Shown: positions 47,520-56,228, counted from the stretch's first letter. The stretch: 64,000 bases of DNA from an uncultured bacterium (GCA_903829325.1 CAIKPM010000062.1:42679-106678); one strand, 5' to 3'. Notes: generated from the sequence alone by a model not told the origin. Made by a program: numbers and translations.

Positions 47520-47963
47520 TTACCGGCTGGGTGCTTCAGCTTCGCGTTTGAGCGCAGCCAGCATCATCTCGCTATTTTCGCGCACTTTTTTTTCGAGAAT
47601 GGGCCCGATTAATTCGGCGAGGGTCGGCACCCCAAAATCATAATCAACCGTCAGAACCACATCGGTCGCTCCGGCCGCTTCGCTAAACTTCCACGCGCCT
47701 TGAAAGCGGTCCAAATCGCCTTCTAGCAAGCGATAGCGAATGCAAGGCTGGGCATCATCGAAACGGTCTTCCTCAGTCCATTCAATCGGTGCATCCTCTA
47801 CCAAGGTCTTCCACTGCGTGATGACGCGATCAGCATGCCGCTCGAGCACGGTGATCGACTCCACATCAGGCATAAACTCCGGAAAACGCTCCTGCTCTTT
47901 GGCGAGCTGGTACACCACCGTCAGTGGCGCTGCGATCCGAATGCTGGTCTCGACGTACGGCAG
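47520..47963 (-). CDS. SRPBCC-fold (START/Bet v1) protein, apparent CTG start
   Basis: This protein of about 147 residues belongs to the polyketide-cyclase/coenzyme Q-binding-like SRPBCC superfamily: YVETSIRIAAPLTVVYQLAK, EQERFPEFMPDVESITVLER, and TDVVLTVDYDFGVPTLAELI. Homologues begin right at the YVETSI strand. There is no ATG, GTG or TTG there; the codon is CTG (47963), with AAAGGAG at 47970-47976, six bases upstream. Longer frames run into the divergent glycosyltransferase. Members bind hydrophobic ligands (lipids, quinones). It is 12 bp from the AAR-like gene. Confidence 0.75.
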   Translation of the reverse strand: MPYVETSIRIAAPLTVVYQLAKEQERFPEFMPDVESITVLERHADRVITQWKTLVEDAPIEWTEEDRFDDAQPCIRYRLLEGDLDRFQGAWKFSEAAGATDVVLTVDYDFGVPTLAELIGPILEKKVRENSEMMLAALKREAEAPSR

Positions 47964-47969
47964 GGTAGG

Positions 47970-47976
47970 CTCCTTT
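47970..47976 (-). promoter_or_regulatory. Shine-Dalgarno AAAGGAG deciding a CTG start
   Basis: On the minus strand, AAAGGAG is followed six bases later by CTG at 47963, where the conserved SRPBCC domain begins. No ordinary start codon lies in frame near it. Confidence 0.6.
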
Positions 47977-48106
47977 ATGAGGATAGCGCAAGGCTGTTGT
48001 AACCCGCACAGACTCCTTTTCTCGCCGAACACACCCTCGCCTGGCAGCACCAACTTCCACCCTCCAGACAGTTCAGAAAAGCCAAACTTCTGCCGATACG
48101 CAGAGT

Positions 48107-49648
48107 ATGAAACGCTCGGTGTCGACTCGCCCACTGGTCTCGGTCTGCATAGCGTCCTACAACTATGGACGCTTTATTCGCGATGCGATCGAGAGCGCTC
48201 TGAACCAAACGTACCCGGAAATCGAAGTGGTTGTTTCCGACAATAATTCAACCGACGAAACCCACGCAATCCTGGCCAGTTATCGGAACGATCCCCGCGT
48301 GCGCGTCTTCATTAATCCTGAAAACGTAGGGATGGTACCAAACCATAATCTCTCGCTCCAACGCGCGCAGGGTGACTACATCGTCTCGCTCTCGGCAGAT
48401 GATATTCTGTTCCCACAACATGTCGATCTATTGTTGCGCCGGATCCTCGATCCGTTTGATCCTGTTCGGATCGCCGCCGGGCAAGGGATGTTTGTCACCG
48501 AAGAGCTCGAACCGATTACGCCTTTTCTGACGCTCGGGCACGTCACCGGAAGCTACAGTCACCGCGATGATTTAGCAAATCTCTTTTTCAATTACCACCA
48601 TTTTATGCCGGGCAAGCTCATCGAACGTAGCGCTTATCAAGAAATCGGCTTCATCACCGAAAAGATGCGCACATCGCTCGATATTGACATCGCAGCGAAA
48701 ATGGAGAGTGCGAATATTTCGTGTGCGGTTATCCCTGATATGGTCGCCGCAATTCGCAAACATGGCACACGTGCAAGCGAATATTCGCGCCATTTGACCG
48801 ACGAAATCATGAATGATAAACTCACCATGATTGAGCTGGGCATGCAGCCCCAAAATGCCTGGCGGATTGAGGGCTACGAACGCCATATTATTACGATGCT
48901 GCAACGCGATATCGAACACGGAGCCGCCGCGGGTCAGGATCCGATCCAACCCGAGCAGCACGAACGCCTCCTGCGATTATGTACGCATTTCTCTGCACTC
49001 GCGGACACGACGCCGCAATGGCCACTCAGCGAACCGGAGCTTTCGGTGATTATCTTGAGCGAGGGTTACGTGGCCTTGCTCAATCAAACGCTGAAAATAT
49101 TAGCCGAGCAAGGTATCGAACGTTGCGAAATTGTTGTCGTCCAAACGAGCGGATACGATCTGGGAGCGTGGGTGAGTCGTTTACCGCTAGCCAAGCAGAT
49201 TCGCGTCGTGCAGATCCGCGCGTGTGCGACGCCGCTTGAGGCATTCCGCTGCGGCCTCGACCTAGCCCGAGGTGAATATGTCACCTATTTAAACGAAGGC
49301 CAACGCGTGCCAGCGAACACCTACGGCGATGTCATTCATCTGGGACGAGAAGCGAACAGTCAGGTGTTGGCTTTACCCAAGGCACTCGTCGACGAGTATT
49401 TTCCGCCACTGGTGGAACGCGAATCACGCCCACATCAGTTTGCCGATCCTGCTACGCGCGCGTTTGAACGCCTCCACGGACCGGAATACGGAATTTGCCA
49501 AATTATTCATCGACGTGGCATTCTGCGTCCAGGTAACACCTTACACCTGATGATGGGCACTGATGATGAAGCGACCTTTATTGGGAAGCTGAGCGCAAAT
49601 TTCCGGACTTCCACGTTGAATCCGATGGCGCTGGCAGTGGGAGTATAG
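48107..49648 (+). CDS. Two-domain GT2-family glycosyltransferase
   Basis: The N-terminal 200 residues of this 513-residue protein form a GT-A domain: VSVCIASYNYGRFIRDAIES, VVVSDNNSTDETHAILASYR and the metal-binding ADD (97-99) in VSLSADDILF. A second GT-A-like half (about 315-500) starts with LSVIILSEGYVALLNQTLKI and contains ARGEYVTYLNEGQRVP, but it lacks a clear DxD and may be non-catalytic. It probably adds a sugar to a surface glycan. The SGNH hydrolase gene starts 2 bp after it. Confidence 0.88.
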   Translation: MKRSVSTRPLVSVCIASYNYGRFIRDAIESALNQTYPEIEVVVSDNNSTDETHAILASYRNDPRVRVFINPENVGMVPNHNLSLQRAQGDYIVSLSADDILFPQHVDLLLRRILDPFDPVRIAAGQGMFVTEELEPITPFLTLGHVTGSYSHRDDLANLFFNYHHFMPGKLIERSAYQEIGFITEKMRTSLDIDIAAKMESANISCAVIPDMVAAIRKHGTRASEYSRHLTDEIMNDKLTMIELGMQPQNAWRIEGYERHIITMLQRDIEHGAAAGQDPIQPEQHERLLRLCTHFSALADTTPQWPLSEPELSVIILSEGYVALLNQTLKILAEQGIERCEIVVVQTSGYDLGAWVSRLPLAKQIRVVQIRACATPLEAFRCGLDLARGEYVTYLNEGQRVPANTYGDVIHLGREANSQVLALPKALVDEYFPPLVERESRPHQFADPATRAFERLHGPEYGICQIIHRRGILRPGNTLHLMMGTDDEATFIGKLSANFRTSTLNPMALAVGV

Positions 49649-49650
49649 CG

Positions 49651-50790
49651 ATGCACGACACACAACTCTTTGTGATCGGCGATAGTCAAACAAATTTTTG
49701 GAATGGCACCGGACACCAAGATGGTCACGATGAGATTCCCGGGATTCGTTCTCATTCGATCGCCGGCGCACTTGCCTACAGCCTCGTCAAGGACACCTCG
49801 ATTACCGATGCACGTTTACTCGCTATGGCTTCGGTATGCACAGCCGCTTCCGAAGACTTTCGTGGCTGGATCATGTTCAATTTCGGCGCAAATGATTGCA
49901 ACGGCTGGATATGGCGGCATGTCCCGCGTCTCGGCATAGAAGAGGCTGTCCGCGTCGTGGTCGATCGTTATATCAGCTTCATTTACGAAATGCGCGAGAT
50001 TTATCCCAAGATCGCAATTTTCGGCCCACCGGCAAGCACCAAGAGCCCGTATTTCTTAGGTGACGTTGGCACCGAACCGGAACGCAATCTCCTGATACTA
50101 CTGTTCACCAGCATGCTCAAAGCCCGTTTAGCCGCAGACAATATTCCGGTTATCTCGATCGCCCGCACAATGATCGCGCCCGACGGAACCTCACGGGAAG
50201 ACTTGTACTGGGACAGCAACCACGCCTCGCAGGCGATGATGCCCTACGCCTTACAGCTCGTAAACCAAGCGCTTGGTTTGCAGCTGACCTTACCGAATAT
50301 CGTGCCCATTAATGAATATCGCATTAGGAATTTTGAAGCGGTAGAGATCCACGAAGCGTTCGATAAGACCTGGCTACGGTTTGTGATTCCGCAAGGCTCA
50401 CAATATATTTCTGAAATAGGTTTGTACGCTGATACGTTCGCCGAACTTGAACAGGTCGAAATCGCGACCTCACTCGATCGGCGCACGTATATTGCCTCAT
50501 CGTATAATTTCAGTGATCATCAGGCTACGGCCCGACAGCGGATCTACCTCCCCATTGGTCGTTACGCTCGTAATGTTTTAGTGCATTCACCCGTGCGTCC
50601 AATCGAAGCAAATGATGTTGAACTCTTTAAATATGGTTCGCCAATCTCTGAATTTCCCAACTACTGCCGAGAATCGCTTTTCGCCTTACACGATCAGATT
50701 TTGCAACGCTCTAATCTGCCGGTTATCGCCGAGGAATTTTGTGCCACTCCCGCTGCTCCACGAGCATCGCTTTACGAAAGAAGAGTATGA
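49651..50790 (+). CDS. SGNH-hydrolase-family protein (first of a tandem pair)
   Basis: This 379-residue protein has an N-terminal SGNH/GDSL domain with complete motifs: GDS at 10-12 (FVIGDSQTNFW), GAND at 79-82 and catalytic D188/H191 in DSNHAS. The C-terminal 160 residues are beta-rich (ISEIGLYADTFAELEQVEIA) and may bind carbohydrate. It has no signal peptide, so it acts in the cytoplasm or is exported by another route. Such proteins often (de)acetylate sugars. It follows a GT2 by 2 bp and overlaps its paralogue by 4 bp (ATGA). Confidence 0.8.
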   Translation: MHDTQLFVIGDSQTNFWNGTGHQDGHDEIPGIRSHSIAGALAYSLVKDTSITDARLLAMASVCTAASEDFRGWIMFNFGANDCNGWIWRHVPRLGIEEAVRVVVDRYISFIYEMREIYPKIAIFGPPASTKSPYFLGDVGTEPERNLLILLFTSMLKARLAADNIPVISIARTMIAPDGTSREDLYWDSNHASQAMMPYALQLVNQALGLQLTLPNIVPINEYRIRNFEAVEIHEAFDKTWLRFVIPQGSQYISEIGLYADTFAELEQVEIATSLDRRTYIASSYNFSDHQATARQRIYLPIGRYARNVLVHSPVRPIEANDVELFKYGSPISEFPNYCRESLFALHDQILQRSNLPVIAEEFCATPAAPRASLYERRV

Positions 50791-51863
50791 ACGCAATACA
50801 ATTGTTGGTCATGGGTGATAGCCATGTCACGTTTTGGACCGGGAGTCAGCGCGGACTCGGACGCCAAGCACTCCCGGGAGTTGCAACCATCCAAATTCCG
50901 GAACCATTCGATATCCCGGCGATTAGTGCCGCAGTGCCGAGTGAATATCATGGTTGGTTACTGCTGCACTTCGGCGCGATCAATTATGCGAACGAAATTT
51001 GGCAACGTGCACAAACAATGTCGCTCAGCGAGGCCGTTCATGGCGTAGTGGAGCGTACCGTCGAGTCGCTGCGCTCTATTCAGGCGCGACATCCCCAAGT
51101 GGCGGTATGGGCTCCCCCCGCAAGCAACCCTGCAAAAAGCAGCGACATCGTTATTGGGACGCCGATTGAAAGAAATTTGGCAATCGTAACGTTTATCTCC
51201 ATGCTGCGCAATGCCCTCACCGAGCTCGGCATTCCGCTGCTCTCGCTCACCGAAACGATGATTGCGCCCGATGGCACAACTCTGGCAGATTCCTTCGAAG
51301 ACGGTGTCCATCTCTCGCAAGCACTTCTGCCTCAAGCCTTGCAGCTTATCAAAAACAGCCTCGGTTTGAGTTTATCGCTCGAACCGAGTCTCGCGCTCAG
51401 CGAGCAGCGCCTGAGCAATTTCGAAACAGTCGAACGAGTCGCGAAATTCGGTCTCGAATGGACTCAAATTGTGTTGCCAGGTCCAGCGGTGTATGTATCG
51501 GAAGCGCTCATTCTCAACGATGTCTTTGCTACCCTCAAGCGCATCACGTTTGCCAGCACCATGGATGATGACAACTACCCCTCGTGCACCTTAGAGTTTC
51601 GTGGTCCGGTTGGCGGCCCCAAAAACGTAACGGCCCTGCCAATCCACAACCACGCAAAAAAATTGCTGTTCTGGGCTGAAGGCGGTTGGGTCAACGCAGA
51701 AGATTTATCGATTTATATCAAAGTCTCGCCTCTGCACGGTAACAGCGGGTACAACCGCGATTCAATCTTCGCCCTGCGCGATCTCCTCGCCCCGCCGACT
51801 CAAATACCCGTATTGAGCGGCGAAGTTGCGCCGCGCAAAGGCAAGAAGCTCACCGCACTTTGA
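50787..51863 (+). CDS. SGNH-hydrolase-family protein (second of a tandem pair)
   Basis: This 358-residue paralogue of the preceding gene has the same layout: GDSH at the N-terminus (LVMGDSHVTFW), GAIN at 63-66, D172/H175 in DGVHLS, and a beta-rich C-terminal half (VSEALILNDVFATLKRITFA). Block III has N but Ile replaces a residue of GAND. AAGAG precedes the ATG. It probably acts on the same glycan as its partner, with different specificity. Confidence 0.8.
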   Translation: MNAIQLLVMGDSHVTFWTGSQRGLGRQALPGVATIQIPEPFDIPAISAAVPSEYHGWLLLHFGAINYANEIWQRAQTMSLSEAVHGVVERTVESLRSIQARHPQVAVWAPPASNPAKSSDIVIGTPIERNLAIVTFISMLRNALTELGIPLLSLTETMIAPDGTTLADSFEDGVHLSQALLPQALQLIKNSLGLSLSLEPSLALSEQRLSNFETVERVAKFGLEWTQIVLPGPAVYVSEALILNDVFATLKRITFASTMDDDNYPSCTLEFRGPVGGPKNVTALPIHNHAKKLLFWAEGGWVNAEDLSIYIKVSPLHGNSGYNRDSIFALRDLLAPPTQIPVLSGEVAPRKGKKLTAL

Positions 51864-51865
51864 TA

Positions 51866-51887
51866 TCTCGATATTGCAATACCGAGA
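51866..51887. terminator. Possible bidirectional hairpin between convergent genes
   Basis: TCTCG and CGAGA arms, extended by TATT/AATA with one A-C mismatch, lie in the 32-bp gap between the SGNH gene and the convergent GT gene. There is no T-run, so intrinsic termination is uncertain. Confidence 0.3.
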
Positions 51888-51895
51888 CCTGCCTG

Positions 51896-53512
51896 CTAGC
51901 CCAAGAGCTGAATGACTGATTGGACAATTTCCTGGCGTAGGCGATCCCAGCCAAAAACATCGGCTGGCTTTGGTTTTTGCAAAATAACTCCACGAGTCTG
52001 ATATGGAGCCCACTTCTGACGATGAATATAATAGAAGTTTCGCTCTAGCACCAGCACCACCGGACGCTTGAGCGCACTTGCCACATGAGTCGCACTCGTA
52101 TCAACCGAGACAACACACGCCGCCTTGCGAAACAAAGCGGCCCACGCCAAAAATGGCAGATCGCCAATCACGAAATCAGCGCAGCCAGCCTGGGCGAAAC
52201 GCTCGCCTTCAGCCGCGAGGCTACGGTCGTAGGTCAAGGCAACCGGACGCCCCAAACCGCGCAAGTCCTGAAGTAAGCAGCGCACAAAGTCTCGTGAAGC
52301 ACCGCCCGCAAACCAGCGAGGAGATAACGGAACCAATACAAGACCCGCGGGATACTGAGCCACCGCGTGATGGTCTTCATCGGTTAGCCCCAACGAAAGC
52401 TCGGGCGAAGCAATGTGTCCGCCAGCGGCTTCAATCAAGGCGAGTACTTGCTCGACCTCATGAACCGCTTTCGCTTCAGGCCGAGGATCATACACCGCCG
52501 GATATGATAAGGGAATCAATGTTTTCGTCAAATTGAAATCCAGCAAACACCCCGCCTGAAAATCGAGCAAGGTATAACCAATCCTTGTTCGGGCATTTGT
52601 CGCACACACAAAAGCAACGTCCTCGATGCGAGGAGCCAGTGCGATGGCCAAATCAACGTCTTGAAATTTTTGCACGTATTCCGTTAATTGAGCAGTGTTA
52701 TTTTTTTCAACCACACACAATGCATCAATATCACGAGAATTTTTTACCACAGGGGCATTGTATTGATTACAAACTAGCGAAATGTGAGCATCGGGCCACG
52801 ACTTCCGAACGGCACGAATTCCCGCCGTCGAACAAATCAGATCTCCGATCGCATCCAAACGTGTAAGCACAATACGTTTGATTGGCTGGGCATCTCTTAA
52901 AGCAGAGACTACGGGCTCAACCGATGCAAGCGCAGGCACAGTACCGCTGCTCGACTCCGTGATAAACGGGTACACAACGCAGCCTTTGAGGTTTCCGCGG
53001 TCAATCGAATTGCGCAAAAAAGCCTCGTAGTCAGTGCCCGTCGGGTCAGACTCTTGCAACAAATCGTGGAGCTTATGCTTCGACCATTTATTGACGACAT
53101 AACAACGCGCACCAGTATACGCCACGTTGGACAAATAATGGATTTGCACATTATTGAGGAGCAACATTTCCTCGACGGGACGAGGGAAAATTTTCCCTGC
53201 ATCCTCCGGATTCCTCAACGCGATCTCCGTATACAGCAAATCCCAGCCACGCCCAGCGAGCAAATTGATCGAACGTCGAATGACCGACTCGGTACGCGAA
53301 GTGAAGGACACGCCTTCTTCTGCGATCACTAGGTAACTATCTTCGTCGAGGCTTTCCGCAACACACGCTTGGTGCGCAGCAGCCGTGCCGCTAGTCGGAC
53401 GGAGCTTGAACTGCCAATCGCCCGAAAACAAATGGCGAAATTGTTCGCGAACGACCTCAACACGAGCGCTATCTTCAGCTCGATCGAGCAAATAATAAAG
53501 GTCAAACTTCAT
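51896..53512 (-). CDS. Two-domain glycosyltransferase: GT25-like N-terminus plus GT9 heptosyltransferase-like C-terminus
   Basis: This 538-residue protein starts at ATG 53512 (MKFDLYYLLDRAEDSARVEV). Residues 1-200 resemble LPS GT25 enzymes (ACVAESLDEDSYLVIAEEGV; YTGARCYVVNKWSKHKL). Residues 215-538 are a GT9/ADP-heptosyltransferase fold: VLTRLDAIGDLICSTAGIRA, LVPLSPRWFAGGASRDF and VVSVDTSATHVASALKRPVV. GT9 enzymes build inner-core LPS or related glycans, so an outer membrane is likely. Soluble, no signal peptide. It converges with the SGNH pair and completes the glycan locus. Confidence 0.8.
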   Translation of the reverse strand: MKFDLYYLLDRAEDSARVEVVREQFRHLFSGDWQFKLRPTSGTAAAHQACVAESLDEDSYLVIAEEGVSFTSRTESVIRRSINLLAGRGWDLLYTEIALRNPEDAGKIFPRPVEEMLLLNNVQIHYLSNVAYTGARCYVVNKWSKHKLHDLLQESDPTGTDYEAFLRNSIDRGNLKGCVVYPFITESSSGTVPALASVEPVVSALRDAQPIKRIVLTRLDAIGDLICSTAGIRAVRKSWPDAHISLVCNQYNAPVVKNSRDIDALCVVEKNNTAQLTEYVQKFQDVDLAIALAPRIEDVAFVCATNARTRIGYTLLDFQAGCLLDFNLTKTLIPLSYPAVYDPRPEAKAVHEVEQVLALIEAAGGHIASPELSLGLTDEDHHAVAQYPAGLVLVPLSPRWFAGGASRDFVRCLLQDLRGLGRPVALTYDRSLAAEGERFAQAGCADFVIGDLPFLAWAALFRKAACVVSVDTSATHVASALKRPVVLVLERNFYYIHRQKWAPYQTRGVILQKPKPADVFGWDRLRQEIVQSVIQLLG

Positions 53513-53583
53513 AAGAAAACCCGATAAGAGGTATGTATTAGGAGTACAGCCTAGCACAACACCCCAAAAAAGGGAACAAAGTA

Positions 53584-53618
53584 GCCTCTTCTTTGCATAA
53601 GCTTAAACCAGAAGAGGC
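53584..53618 (-). terminator. Terminator of the tRNA operon
   Basis: The 9-bp arms GCCTCTTCT and AGAAGAGGC surround a 17-base loop 20 bp beyond the tRNA-Phe gene. On the minus strand they are followed by T-rich sequence (TACTTTGTTCCCTTTTTT). Confidence 0.6.
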
Positions 53619-53637
53619 AGGCCATAAAAATACAATT

Positions 53638-53710
53638 TGCCCAGAGTCAGAATCGAACTGACGACACCAGGTTTTTCAGACCTGTGCTCTACCGACTGAG
53701 CTATCTGGGC
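53638..53710 (-). tRNA. tRNA-Phe (GAA)
   Basis: A complete cloverleaf of 73 nt: acceptor GCCCAGA/TCTGGGC, anticodon loop CTGAAAA with GAA, T-arm GTTCGATTC. The CCA end is not encoded (AAT follows the discriminator A). Last of a three-tRNA minus-strand cluster. Confidence 0.95.
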
Positions 53711-53759
53711 GCGGCCTCCCGCTTTGTGCAGGGGCTATCTTCTTCATTTAAGGACGAAA

Positions 53760-53836
53760 TGGCGACGTTGAAGGGGCTCGAACCCTCGACCTCCGCCGTG
53801 ACAGGGCGGCGCTCTAACCAACTGAGCTACAACGCC
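53760..53836 (-). tRNA. tRNA-Asp (GTC), CCA encoded
   Basis: The acceptor GGCGTTG pairs with CAACGTC with one G-U pair. The anticodon loop is CTGTCAC with GTC, the T-arm is GTTCGAGC, and the discriminator is G, as expected for tRNA-Asp. CCA follows directly at 53760-53762. Confidence 0.95.
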
Positions 53837-53855
53837 ATCTGCTAGCGTCGACGTA

Positions 53856-53930
53856 TGGTGGGCACGGTAGGATTCGAACCTACGACCTATCCCGTGTGAA
53901 GGGAGTGCTCTACCACTGAGCTACGCGCCC
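53856..53930 (-). tRNA. tRNA-Val (CAC), CCA encoded
   Basis: Acceptor GGGCGCG/CGTGCCC with one G-U pair, anticodon loop TTCACAC with CAC (reads GUG), T-arm GTTCGAATC, discriminator A and an encoded CCA (53856-53858). First of the Val-Asp-Phe cluster. Confidence 0.95.
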
Positions 53931-54015
53931 AGGTGCCCGCCCCACTACTTGGCGCGCATCACCCGAGCTCCTCTCCCAGGGACAAGATTTTTGCCGACCG
54001 AACGATCCTCCGGCT

Positions 54016-54447
54016 ATGCTCCCTGACTTCCACCATATCACGCCATACCGTATCCCTTTTGCTGATCTCGATATGATGCAGCATGTCAATCACCGGGCAT
54101 ACATTCGCTGGGCCGAAACCACCCGCTCTGAGTATTTTGTCGAGATCCTAGGGGAGAAAATCAACGGGACGCGCGGCCTCATTCTCGTCAACGTGGCTTT
54201 CACGTATGAGCGACAACTCACGTTTCGCGAACCCGTTCTCATCGGCACCCGCGTGGCCCGGATTGGGCGCCGCTCGATCGACTTTGCCTACGAAATTTTC
54301 AGCGAAAGCCAGCAGCAGATCACAACCCGGGGTCGCACCACGATGGTCGCGTACAACTACCTCGACCACGAGTCTCTGCTCGTCCCACCCGAATGGCGCG
54401 AGAAAATTGCCGCCTACGAGCACAAACTACCCGAGGGCCTAGCTTGA
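54016..54447 (+). CDS. Acyl-CoA thioesterase, 4HBT/YbgC-like hotdog fold
   Basis: This 143-residue single hotdog-fold protein has the 4HBT active-site stretch FADLDMMQHVNHRAYIRWAE, with the catalytic Asp, then NVAFTYERQLTFREPVLIGT. It hydrolyses acyl-CoA or acyl-ACP thioesters; chain preference is unknown. It precedes the SpoIIE-type regulator by about 100-140 bp and lies just after the tRNA cluster. Confidence 0.85.
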   Translation: MLPDFHHITPYRIPFADLDMMQHVNHRAYIRWAETTRSEYFVEILGEKINGTRGLILVNVAFTYERQLTFREPVLIGTRVARIGRRSIDFAYEIFSESQQQITTRGRTTMVAYNYLDHESLLVPPEWREKIAAYEHKLPEGLA

Positions 54448-54589
54448 TCGAGCAGCACCGGCGACTGAGCCGCAATTTTTATCCAGCGCCACGCGTATAA
54501 GCGCATTGTGATGGGTAACGCGATTCTGGAGGGAAACGACGATTCAACATAAGGGGCACGAGCAACTTCGGTACGAGCAAGGATTCGGC

Positions 54590-56200
54590 ATGCTCACCGC
54601 AGCGAGCACGGTTTTGCTCGATACTTTGGACTATCGCACCATGCTCCGTAATATTGCCCGCATTGTTGTCAATACGGGTTTTGCGCCCTATTGTGTCGTC
54701 GACGAGCTCGATGAGCAGGGGCAGATCCGCAGGCTAAGCTTAGCCCACGCCGATCCCATCCGTGAAACCCTGCTACAGCGCTCCTCTTCCCCTCTGCGCA
54801 GCCTACCCACCGACCATCTCGTGATGCAAACCCTACGCGAGGGCCAAGCCCATCTGTCGATGGACGAGACATCGCGGATCGATCCGTCCTTCTTCTACCA
54901 TACCAGTGCCGACGTGTTTGACTCGATGATCACGGTGCCGATTATCACCGGCCAAGGGAGTATGCTCGCCGCGCTTACGTGCGCGAGTTCACTCGAAGGC
55001 GACGGACACCGCCTCAATCGCAACGACCTCTACTTTCTGCAAGAACTTGCCCAGCGAACGAGCAGCGCGATCGAGTACGCTCAGCGCTACGAGCGCGAAC
55101 GGCACATTGCCCTCACCCTGCAAGAAGCTGCCCTACCCCACGCTCTCCGCCAACACGACGGCATCCATATCACTGCGGAATATCGGCCAGGGCATACCGA
55201 AGCAACAATCGGGGGTGATTGGTACGATACGCTTTCGCTCCAAGATGGGCGATTTTTGGCGATCGTCGGCGATGTAATCGGCCATGGCTTGAGCGCTGCG
55301 GTGGCGATGAGCAAACTGCGACAAGCGATGCAAACCGCCGCCTTGATTAACCCGGAGCCCAACTTCATATTGGATGCAGCCGATCAGATTTTACGGCTCC
55401 ATAATGACAATATGTATGCAACGGCACTCGTTGCGCTCTACGATCCGGCCACCCACATCAGCACTTTTGCCTCCGCCGGGCATCACGGGCCGATCGTCAT
55501 CGACCAAGCCAAGCACATTCGAGTCGTCACCTGCCAAGGCATGATGCTCGGCCTGCGCACTCCGGGCAGCGAACAACACACTAGCCGCATCACCCATCAG
55601 GTCGGTGACACCATCGTGCTCTATACCGATGGCCTGATCGAAACTCAGCGCGATCCCGATGCTGGTTTACGCCACCTTATCGAAACCGTTGGCAATGACC
55701 AAGTCCTCAATGCCCCCAACACCGCTGAAGCGCTTGTAAACAGCATGCTCCAAGGCCAACGCGCCAACGACGACCTAGCCGTGCTTACCCTGCGCATCGA
55801 TGCCATCGAACGCGAATTTGGGCTGCATATGTCGTATCGCGAAGTTGCGCTCGCGAGTGAGGCACGCCAGGTCTTCTCGCGCTATCTCAGCCGTTGCGCG
55901 ACCAGCACGAGCGATATCAGTAGCGCCGAATTGATTTTTGGAGAATTGCTCGGCAACGTGTCGCGGCACGCCCCAGGGCCGGTCGATATTTCTTTTTCCT
56001 GGCAAGCAGACGAAGCAATTTTGCAGATGATCGACCGTGGGCCTGGCTATCACATCGGACATACCAGCCTGCCAGCAGAATTATCCGAATCACGCCGCGG
56101 GCTTTTTCTGATCGACAATTTCTCAAAAAGCTGGAGCGTCCATCACGCAAACGCACGCACGACAACCCGGGTCGTGCTGCAAGATTTAACGCGCGCCTAA
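54590..56200 (+). CDS. GAF - SpoIIE/PP2C phosphatase - HATPase (RsbW-like) regulator
   Basis: This 536-residue protein has a GAF sensor (about 5-165), a PP2C-type SpoIIE phosphatase domain (about 185-400; GGDWYDT, GDVIGHGLSAAVAMS, ASAGHHGPIV, YTDGLIE, ANDDLAVLTL) and an RsbW/SpoIIAB-like ATPase domain (about 410-536; ELIFGELLGNVSRHAPG, MIDRGPGY). It would dephosphorylate an STAS anti-sigma antagonist and also act on one, in a partner-switching pathway. No STAS gene is nearby. ATG 54590 has AAGGA in place. An alternative ATT at 54542, behind GGAGGG, would add 16 residues. Confidence 0.88.
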   Translation: MLTAASTVLLDTLDYRTMLRNIARIVVNTGFAPYCVVDELDEQGQIRRLSLAHADPIRETLLQRSSSPLRSLPTDHLVMQTLREGQAHLSMDETSRIDPSFFYHTSADVFDSMITVPIITGQGSMLAALTCASSLEGDGHRLNRNDLYFLQELAQRTSSAIEYAQRYERERHIALTLQEAALPHALRQHDGIHITAEYRPGHTEATIGGDWYDTLSLQDGRFLAIVGDVIGHGLSAAVAMSKLRQAMQTAALINPEPNFILDAADQILRLHNDNMYATALVALYDPATHISTFASAGHHGPIVIDQAKHIRVVTCQGMMLGLRTPGSEQHTSRITHQVGDTIVLYTDGLIETQRDPDAGLRHLIETVGNDQVLNAPNTAEALVNSMLQGQRANDDLAVLTLRIDAIEREFGLHMSYREVALASEARQVFSRYLSRCATSTSDISSAELIFGELLGNVSRHAPGPVDISFSWQADEAILQMIDRGPGYHIGHTSLPAELSESRRGLFLIDNFSKSWSVHHANARTTTRVVLQDLTRA

Positions 56201-56228
56201 CCACCAGCCAGAGCTCGGAAAAACCTTG

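Noticed and set aside
53638..53930. tRNA genes as an integration site for a genomic island
   Set aside because: No integrase, no direct repeat of the tRNA 3' end and no phage genes lie near the cluster.
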